Shown in pieces: positions 7,040 to 14,694 of a stretch of DNA of 16,697 nt. The DNA lies in contig CAZPQL010000063.1 of assembly GCA_964588725.1 (NCBI GenBank), forward strand, positions 1 to 16,697. Direction: 5' to 3'. The notes beneath the pieces are model-generated. The model was not told where the DNA came from. It saw nothing but the letters and a program-made list of their open reading frames with translations, and did not search any database. Position numbers and translations under genes: made by a program. Position 1 is the first letter of the stretch, and every line of letters starts with the position of its first letter. This DNA comes from UBA5972 sp964588725 (lineage in GTDB: Bacteria; Pseudomonadota; Alphaproteobacteria; Rhodobacterales; Rhodobacteraceae).

Positions 7040-7660
7040 ATGGATAAAGTCAGTTTTCACCGGATGAAAGACGGCTCCAAAGCCGACTACGAATTTCTAA
7101 CGGATCACGAGACCGCCTACACCAAAGGCACGGCTAATCGCCTGCTTGCGGCACTGGTTGATCTGGATCAGGGTCTTTCGGGGTATCGGGTCACCCGTCT
7201 GGGCCACAGTCTGCAGACAGCGACCCGCGCATGGCGCGACGGGGCAGATACAGACTGGGTGGTGTCAGCGTTGTTGCACGATATCGGCGACATCTATGCG
7301 CCCTATAATCACGATGAATATGCCGCCACGATCCTGAAGCCTTTTGTGCGCGAGCAATGCCGCTGGGTGGTGGAAAAACACGGCGATTTCCAGATGCTGT
7401 ATTACGGCCACTTTGTTGGCGGCAACCGGCACAAGCGGGACCAGTGGGCCGGGCACCGATACTTTGAAGATTGTGCGGCCTTTTGTGAGCGTTGGGATCA
7501 GGCCAGTTTTGATCCCGGTTATGACACGCTGCCGTTGGATTTTTTTCGCGATATGGTGGCAGAGGTGTTTGCACGGCAGGCCTATGATCCGGCCGTTCTG
7601 AACGCGCCCGACCAGAGGCTGGTGGATAATTCCGCTGCTGCGGCGCGAAACACGGCGTAA
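7040..7660 (+). CDS. HD-domain protein, PhnZ-like
   Basis: 206 residues, predicted metal-dependent HD-superfamily protein. GHSLQTATRAWRDGAD (55-70) gives the first His (H56), and ALLHDIGDIYAPYNH (77-91) holds the His80-Asp81 doublet. Further candidate ligands are H114, H124, H139 and the Asp residues in RWDQASFDPGYD (151-162). The H-24-HD spacing and the phrases HDIGD..APYNH and FCE..DQ.SFDP.YD resemble PhnZ and TmpB-type mixed-valence di-iron oxygenases, which cleave hydroxylated aminophosphonates, rather than nucleotide hydrolases. No phosphonate gene is nearby, so the substrate is unknown. A GAGGGG ribosome binding site lies about 9 nt before the ATG. It is divergent from the DUF2235 gene, with a 122-bp spacer, and is followed 76 bp later by valS. 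Confidence 0.8.
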   Translation: MDKVSFHRMKDGSKADYEFLTDHETAYTKGTANRLLAALVDLDQGLSGYRVTRLGHSLQTATRAWRDGADTDWVVSALLHDIGDIYAPYNHDEYAATILKPFVREQCRWVVEKHGDFQMLYYGHFVGGNRHKRDQWAGHRYFEDCAAFCERWDQASFDPGYDTLPLDFFRDMVAEVFARQAYDPAVLNAPDQRLVDNSAAAARNTA

Positions 7661-7736
7661 GGGCGAAAACCGACCTTTTCCTATGGCCTGTGGGCCTGTA
7701 TGAAGCCGCGACCGTTTGATTGCTGAAAGCCCGCCC

Positions 7737-10538
7737 ATGCCCATGGAAAAGAATTTTGACGCCGCCACGGCTGAACCCGCGATTTTTGAACGGTGGGAGC
7801 GCGCAGGCGCGTTCAAGGCGGGCGCCAATGCTTCACGCGACGAAACATTCTGTATCATGATCCCGCCGCCCAACGTGACCGGTGCGCTGCATGTGGGTCA
7901 CGCCTTTAACAACACGTTGCAGGACATTCTGGTGCGCTGGCACCGCATGCAGGGCTTTGACACCCTGTGGCAGCCGGGCCAGGACCACGCGGGTATTGCC
8001 ACGCAGTTGCAGGTGGAAAAGATGCTGGCCGAGCAGGGCGAACCGTCGCGCGCCGACATGGGACGAGAGGCCTTTACCGCCAAGGTCTGGGAGTGGAAGG
8101 AAAAATACGGCGCGACCATCATCAACCAGCTCAAACGTCTTGGCGCGTCCTGCGATTGGGACCGCAACGCCTTTACCATGGACGAAGTGTTCCACGACGC
8201 GGTGCTGAAAGTATTCGTCGATCTTTACAACAAGGGCCTGATCTATCGCGGTAAACGGCTGGTCGACTGGGACCCGCATTTTGAAACCGCGATTTCCGAT
8301 CTTGAAGTGGAGAACATAGAGGTCGACGGCCATATGTGGCATTTCAAGTACCCGCTCGCGGGGGGCGAGGAATATGAGTATTTGGACAAAGATGAAGACG
8401 GAAATGTGATCCTGCGCGAAATGCGCAATTACATATCCATCGCCACCACGCGCCCCGAAACCATGCTGGGCGATGGCGCGGTGGCGGTGCATCCGGATGA
8501 CGCGCGCTATGCGCCGATTGTCGGGCGCTTGTGCGAAATTCCCGTCGGGCCAAAAGAGCATCGCCGGATGATCCCGATTATTACCGATGACTACCCTGAT
8601 CCCGATTTTGGTTCCGGTGCGGTGAAGATCACCGGCGCGCATGACGAAAATGACTACGGCGTGGCCAAGCGCGGCAATATCCCCATGTACCGGTTGATGG
8701 ATACACGCGCGCATATGCGCAGCGACGGTGCGCCCTATGCAGAGACGGCGGCGCGGGCGCGGGCAATATCCGACGGCGCGGAGTGGGACGCAGGCGAGGT
8801 GGATGCGCTCAATCTGGTGCCGGATGAATATCGCGGCATGGACCGGTTTGAGGCGCGCAAAGCGGTGATTGCCGATATCGACGCCGAAGGCCTGATGATC
8901 GGGGTTGAGGACAAAAAGATCATGCAGCCGTTTTGTGACCGCTCAAAGGTGGTGATGGAGCCGATGCTGACCGATCAGTGGTACGTGGATGCAGAAAAAC
9001 TGGCCGGACCTGCGCTGGAAGCCGTCAAAGACGGACGCGTTGAGATCATGCCGGAGAGCGGCAAAAAGGTCTATTTCCACTGGATGGAGAATATCGAGCC
9101 CTGGTGTATATCCCGGCAATTGTGGTGGGGGCATCAGATACCGGTTTGGTATGATAGCGACGGTAATGAATATTGTGCCTTCTCAGAAGTTGAGGCTCAG
9201 AAAATGGCGCAGGGGCGGTCGTTGCAGCGCGACCCCGACGTGCTCGACACTTGGTTCTCCTCCGGTCTCTGGCCCATTGGCACGCTCGGCTGGCCCGAAG
9301 ACACAGCCGAAATGGCGAAATACTTTCCCACCTCCACGCTGATCACGGGCCAAGACATCCTGTTCTTTTGGGTCGCGCGCATGATGATGATGCAGCTCGA
9401 AGTCACCGGCGAAATCCCGTTTGATACCGTCTATCTGCACCAGCTGGTGCGCGACGAGCGCGGCGTGAAAATGTCCAAAACACTTGGCAACGTCATCGAT
9501 CCGCTGGAGATGATCGACGAATTTGGCGCCGACGCCATGCGCTTTACCATGGCGTCGATGGCCGCCATCGGCGGCAGTTTGAAACTGTCGATGGAGCGCG
9601 TCAAAGGCTACCGCAATTTTGGCACCAAACTATGGAACGCCGCGCGGTTTGCCGAAATGAACGACTGCAAGCCAAGCGCTGATTTTGATCCCAAAGCGGT
9701 CAAACAAACCGTCAACAAATGGATCGTCGGCGAAACCGCCCGCACCCGCGAAGCGGTCGATAACGCGATGTCCCAATACCGTTTCAACGACGCCGCAAAC
9801 ACGCTTTACGCCCACGTCTGGGGTAAGGTCTGCGACTGGTACGTCGAGCTGTCAAAGCCGCTGTTTCAGGGCGAGGACATCGCGGCCAAAACCGAAACAC
9901 AGGCGACAATGGCCTGGGCGATTGATCAATGTCTGATCCTGCTGCACCCGATCATGCCCTTTGTCACCGAACAATTGTGGGGCGACATCGCGGGCCGTCA
10001 AAAAATGCTGGTGCACGCCGATTGGCCCGATTACACGGCCACCCAATACGCCGACGCGGAGGCGGACCGCGAAATGAACTGGGTCACCGCGCTGATCGAT
10101 CAAATCCGCTCGGTGCGCGCGTCGATGCACGTGCCCGCCGGGGCCAAGATAGACATGATGACGCTGGAGCTGGACACGCCCGGCCAAACCGCGCTGACGG
10201 GCAACCTGTCGATGATCAGGCGACTGGCGCGCCTTGACGGCATTTCTACCGCCAGCGAGGCCCCCAAAGGCGCGGTGACGCTGGCGGTTGCGGGCGGCAC
10301 GTTCTGCCTGCCCCTGGCCGATGTGATTGATATTGATGCCGAAAAAGCCCGCCTGACCAAGTCGCTTGAAAAACTGGCCAAAGAGGCGGGCAGTTTAAGC
10401 GGCAAGCTGAATAACGAAAAATTTATTGCCAACGCCCCCGCCGATGTTGTGCAAATCCAGCGCGACCGCCTGAAGGTGATCGAGAACGAACGTGCCTCGC
10501 TGTCGGCCGCCTACACGCGCGTCGCGGCCCTGGGGTAG
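7737..10538 (+). CDS. valS: Valyl-tRNA synthetase
   Basis: 933 residues, charges tRNA-Val. The class I signature HVGH is at 52-55 within PPPNVTGALHVGH, and the KMSKS-type loop is KMSKTLGN (578-585). The CP1 editing domain that hydrolyses Thr-tRNA-Val contains TTRPETMLGD and the ITGAHDENDYG segment. An anticodon-binding helical domain and the C-terminal coiled-coil arm (about 875-925, EKARLTKSLEKLAKEAGSL onward) are complete. I chose the ATG at 7737 (MPMEKNF) because it fits the family N-terminus and has GAAAG 8 nt upstream. An in-frame TTG at 7716 and an ATG at 7743 are alternatives. It is the last gene of the conserved methyltransferase-tolC-popZ-valS order, here separated from its usual neighbours by three genes. 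Confidence 0.98.
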   Translation: MPMEKNFDAATAEPAIFERWERAGAFKAGANASRDETFCIMIPPPNVTGALHVGHAFNNTLQDILVRWHRMQGFDTLWQPGQDHAGIATQLQVEKMLAEQGEPSRADMGREAFTAKVWEWKEKYGATIINQLKRLGASCDWDRNAFTMDEVFHDAVLKVFVDLYNKGLIYRGKRLVDWDPHFETAISDLEVENIEVDGHMWHFKYPLAGGEEYEYLDKDEDGNVILREMRNYISIATTRPETMLGDGAVAVHPDDARYAPIVGRLCEIPVGPKEHRRMIPIITDDYPDPDFGSGAVKITGAHDENDYGVAKRGNIPMYRLMDTRAHMRSDGAPYAETAARARAISDGAEWDAGEVDALNLVPDEYRGMDRFEARKAVIADIDAEGLMIGVEDKKIMQPFCDRSKVVMEPMLTDQWYVDAEKLAGPALEAVKDGRVEIMPESGKKVYFHWMENIEPWCISRQLWWGHQIPVWYDSDGNEYCAFSEVEAQKMAQGRSLQRDPDVLDTWFSSGLWPIGTLGWPEDTAEMAKYFPTSTLITGQDILFFWVARMMMMQLEVTGEIPFDTVYLHQLVRDERGVKMSKTLGNVIDPLEMIDEFGADAMRFTMASMAAIGGSLKLSMERVKGYRNFGTKLWNAARFAEMNDCKPSADFDPKAVKQTVNKWIVGETARTREAVDNAMSQYRFNDAANTLYAHVWGKVCDWYVELSKPLFQGEDIAAKTETQATMAWAIDQCLILLHPIMPFVTEQLWGDIAGRQKMLVHADWPDYTATQYADAEADREMNWVTALIDQIRSVRASMHVPAGAKIDMMTLELDTPGQTALTGNLSMIRRLARLDGISTASEAPKGAVTLAVAGGTFCLPLADVIDIDAEKARLTKSLEKLAKEAGSLSGKLNNEKFIANAPADVVQIQRDRLKVIENERASLSAAYTRVAALG

Positions 10539-10539
10539 C

Positions 10540-10635
10540 TTCTTATTGGCGATAAATATCCCCGCCGGAGGCCCAAAGACTTTGCCGGCGCCGGTCAAAA
10601 TCTGCCTGCGGCGCGGATATTTGAACCAATAAGAA
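10540..10635 (+). repeat. Long imperfect palindrome after valS (copy A)
   Basis: It starts 2 nt after the valS stop. The left arm TTCTTATTGG (10540-10549) - CGAT - AAATATCC (10554-10561) pairs with the right arm GGATATTT (10615-10622) - GAA - CCAATAAGAA (10626-10635). Inside, CGCCGGAGGC (10563-10572) pairs with GCCTGCGGCG (10604-10613) with one mismatch, and the centre holds the perfect palindrome CCGGCGCCGG (10585-10594). The whole can fold as one long stem. The left half recurs after ygfZ at 16251. Similar strings are, as I recall, frequent in Rhodobacterales intergenic DNA. Confidence 0.85.
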
Positions 10636-10676
10636 TCATAGCCGCGAAGCCTTTGTGTCGCCCGTATTTTGATGCT

Positions 10677-10778
10677 AAAGCATTTCGCGTTAAACCAGAC
10701 TAAGCCAACGCCGCGTGAAATCAAAGATTTCAACGCATCAGGTGAAAAGCGATGTTTCAGGTAAAACGCGAAACGCTG
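10677..10778 (+). repeat. Second palindromic element upstream of the aminotransferase gene
   Basis: AGCATTTCGCGTTAAACC (10679-10696) is complementary to GGTAAAACGCGAAACGCT (10760-10777) apart from three positions. Between the arms, GAAATC-AAA-GATTTC (10717-10731) forms a tight hairpin that extends through flanking GCGT and ACGC with a one-base bulge. A CAGGTGAAAAGCG / CAGGTAAAACGCG direct repeat lies at about 10739-10771. The element ends 12 bp before the aminotransferase ATG, so it occupies the leader region. Confidence 0.7.
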
Positions 10779-10789
10779 TAGGCAAAAGA

Positions 10790-11893
10790 ATGACCACACC
10801 CCGCTACACCCCGCTTGCCGCCTCATTGCCCTCTACGGTGCCGTTTGTTGGGCCGGAAACGCAGGAACGCGCGCGCGGGCAGGTGTTTAAGGCGCGCCTT
10901 GGCGCCAACGAAAGCGTTTTTGGCCCTTCGCCAAAGGCGATTAAAGCGATGCAGGACGCGGTGCCGGACACGTGGAAATACGGTGACGCTGAAAATTTCG
11001 ACCTGAAAGCCGCCATCGCGAAGCGCCTGTCCATAAGCCCCGCCAACGTGGTAATCGGCAGCGGAATCGACGGTCTGCTGGGTAGTACCGTGCGGCTTTT
11101 GGTTGGGCAGGGCGACCGCGTGGTGACTTCTGCGGGTGCCTATCCGACCTTCAACTACCACGTAAACGGTTTTGGCGGTGTACTGGTCACCGTGCCGTTC
11201 AGGGACGACTTTGAGGACACCGCCGCGTTGGTGGCCAAAGCCGCCGAGGTGGACGCCAAGCTGGTTTATCTGGCCAATCCCGACAACCCGATGGGCACCT
11301 GCCATTCCGGCGATGCGGTGCAGGCGATGATTGACGCACTTCCCGCTGGGTGCCTGCTGGTGCTCGACGAGGCTTACCTTGAATTTGCGCCCGCAAACAC
11401 GGCGCCTGTGATCGACGTAAATGACCCGCGTGTCTTGCGTTTTCGCACCTTTTCAAAGGCATACGGCATGGCGGGCGCACGGGTTGGCTACGCGCTGGGG
11501 CATAGTGACGTTATTCAGGCGTTCAACAAGGTGCGTAATCATTTCGGCATGTCAAAGGTCAGCCAGATTGGCGCATTGGCAGCATTCGCCGATCAGGCGT
11601 ATTTGCGACAGGTGATTGACAACGTAGACGCGGCGCGGCGTCGGATCGCTGCGATTGGCCGCGCCAACGGGCTGACACCGATCAATTCGGCCACCAATTT
11701 CGTTGCGCTTGATTGTGGTCGGGACGGCGATTACGCGCGTAGGATTCTCGGCGGTTTGATCGATCGCGATGTGTTTGTGCGCATGCCGTTTGTGGCACCG
11801 GAGGATCGATGTATTCGCGTATCGGCGGGCACAAAGCCAGAGCTTGACCTGTTTGAAGCCGCCCTGCCACAGGCGCTGGAGGCCGCGAAATGA
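10790..11893 (+). CDS. PLP-dependent aminotransferase, histidinol-phosphate aminotransferase-like
   Basis: 367 residues, fold-type I class I/II aminotransferase. LGANESVFGPSPKA near the N-terminus is the substrate-side motif of HisC relatives. NPDNPMGT and VLDEAYLEF hold the Asn and Asp/Tyr that bind PLP, and the Schiff-base lysine is K223 in FRTFSKAYGMAGARVGYA. RCIRVSAGTKPE carries the C-terminal Arg that binds the substrate carboxylate or phosphate. No other histidine-biosynthesis gene is near, so a general or paralogous aminotransferase is as likely as true HisC. The ATG at 10790 is preferred; an in-frame GTG at 10715 would place the palindromic leader in the protein. Its TGA overlaps the ATG of the deacetylase gene (ATGA), indicating translational coupling. 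Confidence 0.9.
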   Translation: MTTPRYTPLAASLPSTVPFVGPETQERARGQVFKARLGANESVFGPSPKAIKAMQDAVPDTWKYGDAENFDLKAAIAKRLSISPANVVIGSGIDGLLGSTVRLLVGQGDRVVTSAGAYPTFNYHVNGFGGVLVTVPFRDDFEDTAALVAKAAEVDAKLVYLANPDNPMGTCHSGDAVQAMIDALPAGCLLVLDEAYLEFAPANTAPVIDVNDPRVLRFRTFSKAYGMAGARVGYALGHSDVIQAFNKVRNHFGMSKVSQIGALAAFADQAYLRQVIDNVDAARRRIAAIGRANGLTPINSATNFVALDCGRDGDYARRILGGLIDRDVFVRMPFVAPEDRCIRVSAGTKPELDLFEAALPQALEAAK

Positions 11894-12783
11894 GCGAATA
11901 TCCCCGTGACATGATCGGTTTTGGTGCCAATCCACCCAAAGCCGGCTGGCCCGACGGCGCGCGAATAGCGCTGAATTTCGTCATCAACTATGAAGAAGGC
12001 GGCGAGAACAATATTCTGCACGGCGACACCGCCAGCGAAGCGTTCCTGTCAGAAATCGTCGGGGCCGCGCCATGGGAAGGCCAGCGGCACATGAACATGG
12101 AATCAATTTATGAATACGGGTCGCGCGCCGGTTTCTGGCGGCTGCACCGGATGTTCACGACGCGCGCCATGCCGGTCACGGTTTTTGGCGTCGCCATGGC
12201 GCTGGCGCGCAACCCCGATGCCGTGGCGGCCATGAAAAGCGCCGGTTGGGAAATCGCCAGCCACGGCTACAAATGGATCGACTATCGCAATATCCCAAAG
12301 GAAACCGAGCGCGATCACATCCTGAAAGCCATTGAAATACATGAAAAAGTTACCGGTGAAAAACCCCGGGGCATGTATCAGGGACGCAGCTCAGAGCACA
12401 CGATTGATCTGACTATGGACGCTGGATTTACCTATTCCGCCGATAGTTATGCCGACGATTTGCCCTATTACGTGCAAGGGCCGACTGGCCCCTTTTTGAT
12501 GGTGCCTTATACGCTTGACGCCAACGACATGCGCTTTGCCTCGCCGCAAGGGTTCAACGCGGGTGATCAGTTTTACACCTATCTAAAGGACACATTTGAC
12601 GTGCTTTATTCCGAGCGCGGGCGGATGATGTCCATAGGATTGCATTGCCGTCTGGTGGGGCGTCCGGGACGCGCGGCGTCGCTGGGCCGTTTTTTGGATT
12701 ACGTGCTGACACACAGGGACGTGTGGGTAACGACACGCGGCGATATTGCCGATCATTGGCGGGCGCAAAACCCCGCCAATTGA
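11890..12783 (+). CDS. puuE: PuuE/allantoinase-type polysaccharide deacetylase-family protein
   Basis: 297 residues, the length of the PuuE family (NodB-like fold). The N-terminus YPRDMIGFGANPP (4-16), ALNFVINYEEGGENN (27-41) and GQRHMNMESIYEYGSRAG are family signatures. WEIASHGYKWIDY carries the His of the barrel, and YQGRSSEHT plus SYADDLPYY follow. PuuE enzymes hydrolyse allantoin to allantoate in purine breakdown without the metal of the classical allantoinase. No uricase, HIU hydrolase or OHCU decarboxylase gene is in the window, so the substrate is inferred from family only. The start overlaps the aminotransferase stop by 4 nt, so the two are made from one transcript and probably act in one pathway. 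Confidence 0.88.
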   Translation: MSEYPRDMIGFGANPPKAGWPDGARIALNFVINYEEGGENNILHGDTASEAFLSEIVGAAPWEGQRHMNMESIYEYGSRAGFWRLHRMFTTRAMPVTVFGVAMALARNPDAVAAMKSAGWEIASHGYKWIDYRNIPKETERDHILKAIEIHEKVTGEKPRGMYQGRSSEHTIDLTMDAGFTYSADSYADDLPYYVQGPTGPFLMVPYTLDANDMRFASPQGFNAGDQFYTYLKDTFDVLYSERGRMMSIGLHCRLVGRPGRAASLGRFLDYVLTHRDVWVTTRGDIADHWRAQNPAN

Positions 12784-12860
12784 AACGGTGAGCGACTTGT
12801 CTGTGCCGTATATTTGCTCTAAGGCCGCGAAACATGTGTGCGACACCCACAAGGACCAAT

Positions 12861-12923
12861 ATGCCCCTGACGACCAAGACTTCCGTGCGAATGTTCGACG
12901 CGCCGCGCGGGCCGGTGCAATAG
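12861..12923 (+). CDS. Possible 20-residue small ORF upstream of the ABC exporter
   Basis: ATG at 12861 opens a 20-codon frame ending in TAG at 12921-12923, giving MPLTTKTSVRMFDAPRGPVQ. AAGGA lies 5 nt before the ATG, a better ribosome binding site than that of the exporter gene itself. The TAG is 4 nt before the exporter ATG, an arrangement that allows re-initiation. It could be a leader peptide that couples translation, a small protein, or chance. I do not recognise the sequence. Confidence 0.4.
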   Translation: MPLTTKTSVRMFDAPRGPVQ

Positions 12924-12927
12924 GCCG

Positions 12928-14694
12928 ATGGTGCAACTGAACGAACCTGACGGGAGCGCGGGCTCCAGAAAAATGATCGGCTGGCTGTGGCGCGACTATT
13001 TCCGCAGCCACGCGCCGATGATTTTCGTCACTTTTATTCTTATGGCGCTCGAAGGCGGCATGCTGGGTCTGCTCAGCTTTATGGTCCGGCCCATGTTCGA
13101 CGACGTGTTCATGGCGTCGGACCGGGGTGCGGTCATCGTGGTTGCCACCGTGATTTTTGGCGTTTTCGTTGTGCGCGCCTTCAGCGGGTTCAGCCACCGT
13201 GTCCTGACGGCCATCGTCGGTGAGCGCGTGACGGCCGCCATACAGGCCGATCTGTTGCGCCATATGATGTCGCTCGACAGTGTGTTTTTCCAGGACAACG
13301 CGCCGGGTGCCCTGATCGAACGCCTGCGCGGCGACACGCTGGTCATACAGACCAGCTGGTCAGCAATGTTTCTGGCGCTGGGGCGCGACGTCATTGCACT
13401 GTTGTCGCTGTTTTATGTGGTGATCAATATCGACGTGATCTGGACACTGATCGCGATTTCGTTCGTGCCGCTTTTGTTTTTTCCTCTGGTCCTTTTGCAA
13501 AAGCGAATCCGCAAGGAAACCCGCCGCGCACGCGCCGGTGCGGCGCTGATCTCTACGCGCCTTGACGAGGTGTTTCACGGCATCAACCCAATCAAACTGA
13601 ACAACATGGAATCCCAGCAGGACCAGCGGTTCCTTGCGACGCTGAAGGCCTATGTACTAGCGCAAATCCGCTCGACAGCCGGTCAGGCCGGTGTGCCGGT
13701 GATGATGGATTTGGTGGCCGGACTAGGATTTTTCTGGGTGCTTTACTACGGCGGGTTGCAAATCATTGCCGGCGAGAAAACCGTTGGCGAATTCATGAGC
13801 TTTTTCACCGCTATGGCGCTGATGTTCGACCCTCTGCGCCGCTTGGGGTATATCAGCGGCGCCTGGCAGGCAGTACTGGCGAGCATCGAGCGTATTCACG
13901 CGATATTTGAAGCGCGTCCCGGAATTTTAAGTCCGGCTAATCCGGTTTTGATCGAAGGCGACGTTTCCGCCAAGGATATTGTGCTGGATAATGTAAGCTT
14001 TGCGTACGGCGAGTTGCCGGTTCTCGATGACGTATCGTTTCGCGCCGAAGCGGGAAAGACCACTGCGTTGGTGGGCGCATCGGGAGCCGGGAAAAGCACG
14101 GTTTTCAACGTGTTGACCCGTCTGGTCGAACCCGAAAGCGGCCGGGTGACGATTGGTGAAACGCAGATCAATGCGCTGTCGCTGAACACCCTGCGCCGAC
14201 AGTTTTCGGTGGTGACGCAGGACGCCGCGCTGTTTGACGAAACTTTGCACGACAATATCGTGCTGGGCCGTCCGGATGCGGGCGACGCGGCACTTGAAAA
14301 TGCGGCGCGGGCCGCTTTTGTCAGCGATTTTGCCTCCAAGCTGCCCGAAGGCCTGCAATCAGAGGCCGGACCGCGTGGATCCAACCTGTCGGGCGGGCAA
14401 CGGCAGCGGGTCGCCATTGCGCGGGCCATATTGCGCGACGCACCTATCCTGCTGATGGACGAGCCCACGTCGGCACTTGATGCGCAGTCCGAGGCGGTTG
14501 TGCAAAAAGCATTGGATAAATTGTCGGCCAACCGCACGACACTGGTGATTGCCCACCGATTGGCTACGATTCTGCACGCAGACAAAATCGTGGTCATGGA
14601 CAAGGGACGTGTGGTTGACGAAGGCACGCACGACGAACTGTTGGCGCGTGACGGTCTTTACGCCGGACTGTACCGGTTACAGTTTGCTTCGTAA
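12928..14694 (+). CDS. ABC exporter, MsbA-like fused permease-ATPase
   Basis: 588 residues, a half-transporter that would dimerise in the inner membrane. The transmembrane domain spans about 20-320, with hydrophobic segments such as FVTFILMALEGGMLGLLSF and GLGFFWVLYYGGL. The ATPase domain has Walker A GASGAGKST (383-391), signature LSGGQ (487-491), Walker B ILLMDEP with D511-E512, and the switch His543 in IAHRL; all are intact. The family (MsbA and lipid A or polysaccharide exporters) flips lipids or lipid-linked molecules. Its cargo is not shown by the sequence; the convergent glycosyltransferase is suggestive only. The start at 12928 has a weak ribosome binding site and follows a small ORF by 4 nt. 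The 3' end overlaps the glycosyltransferase gene by 18 bp. Confidence 0.93.
   Translation: MVQLNEPDGSAGSRKMIGWLWRDYFRSHAPMIFVTFILMALEGGMLGLLSFMVRPMFDDVFMASDRGAVIVVATVIFGVFVVRAFSGFSHRVLTAIVGERVTAAIQADLLRHMMSLDSVFFQDNAPGALIERLRGDTLVIQTSWSAMFLALGRDVIALLSLFYVVINIDVIWTLIAISFVPLLFFPLVLLQKRIRKETRRARAGAALISTRLDEVFHGINPIKLNNMESQQDQRFLATLKAYVLAQIRSTAGQAGVPVMMDLVAGLGFFWVLYYGGLQIIAGEKTVGEFMSFFTAMALMFDPLRRLGYISGAWQAVLASIERIHAIFEARPGILSPANPVLIEGDVSAKDIVLDNVSFAYGELPVLDDVSFRAEAGKTTALVGASGAGKSTVFNVLTRLVEPESGRVTIGETQINALSLNTLRRQFSVVTQDAALFDETLHDNIVLGRPDAGDAALENAARAAFVSDFASKLPEGLQSEAGPRGSNLSGGQRQRVAIARAILRDAPILLMDEPTSALDAQSEAVVQKALDKLSANRTTLVIAHRLATILHADKIVVMDKGRVVDEGTHDELLARDGLYAGLYRLQFAS

Noticed and set aside
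7833..8714. Long open frame on the minus strand inside valS
   Set aside because: It is antisense to the catalytic and editing domains of valS, shows no recognisable protein motif, and reflects GC-rich codon structure.
11893..11910. GAATATCCCCG at the start of puuE resembling the repeat core
   Set aside because: It is explained by the codons for SEYPRD, and the flanking repeat blocks are missing.
12583..13263. 226-codon open frame on the minus strand spanning the end of puuE and the start of the exporter
   Set aside because: It is antisense to two well-supported genes, is rich in His/Arg, and has no family resemblance.
13896..14627. 243-codon open frame antisense to the ABC exporter ATPase domain
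   Set aside because: The plus-strand frame has all ATPase motifs. The antisense frame is low-complexity Ser/Arg-rich with no domain.
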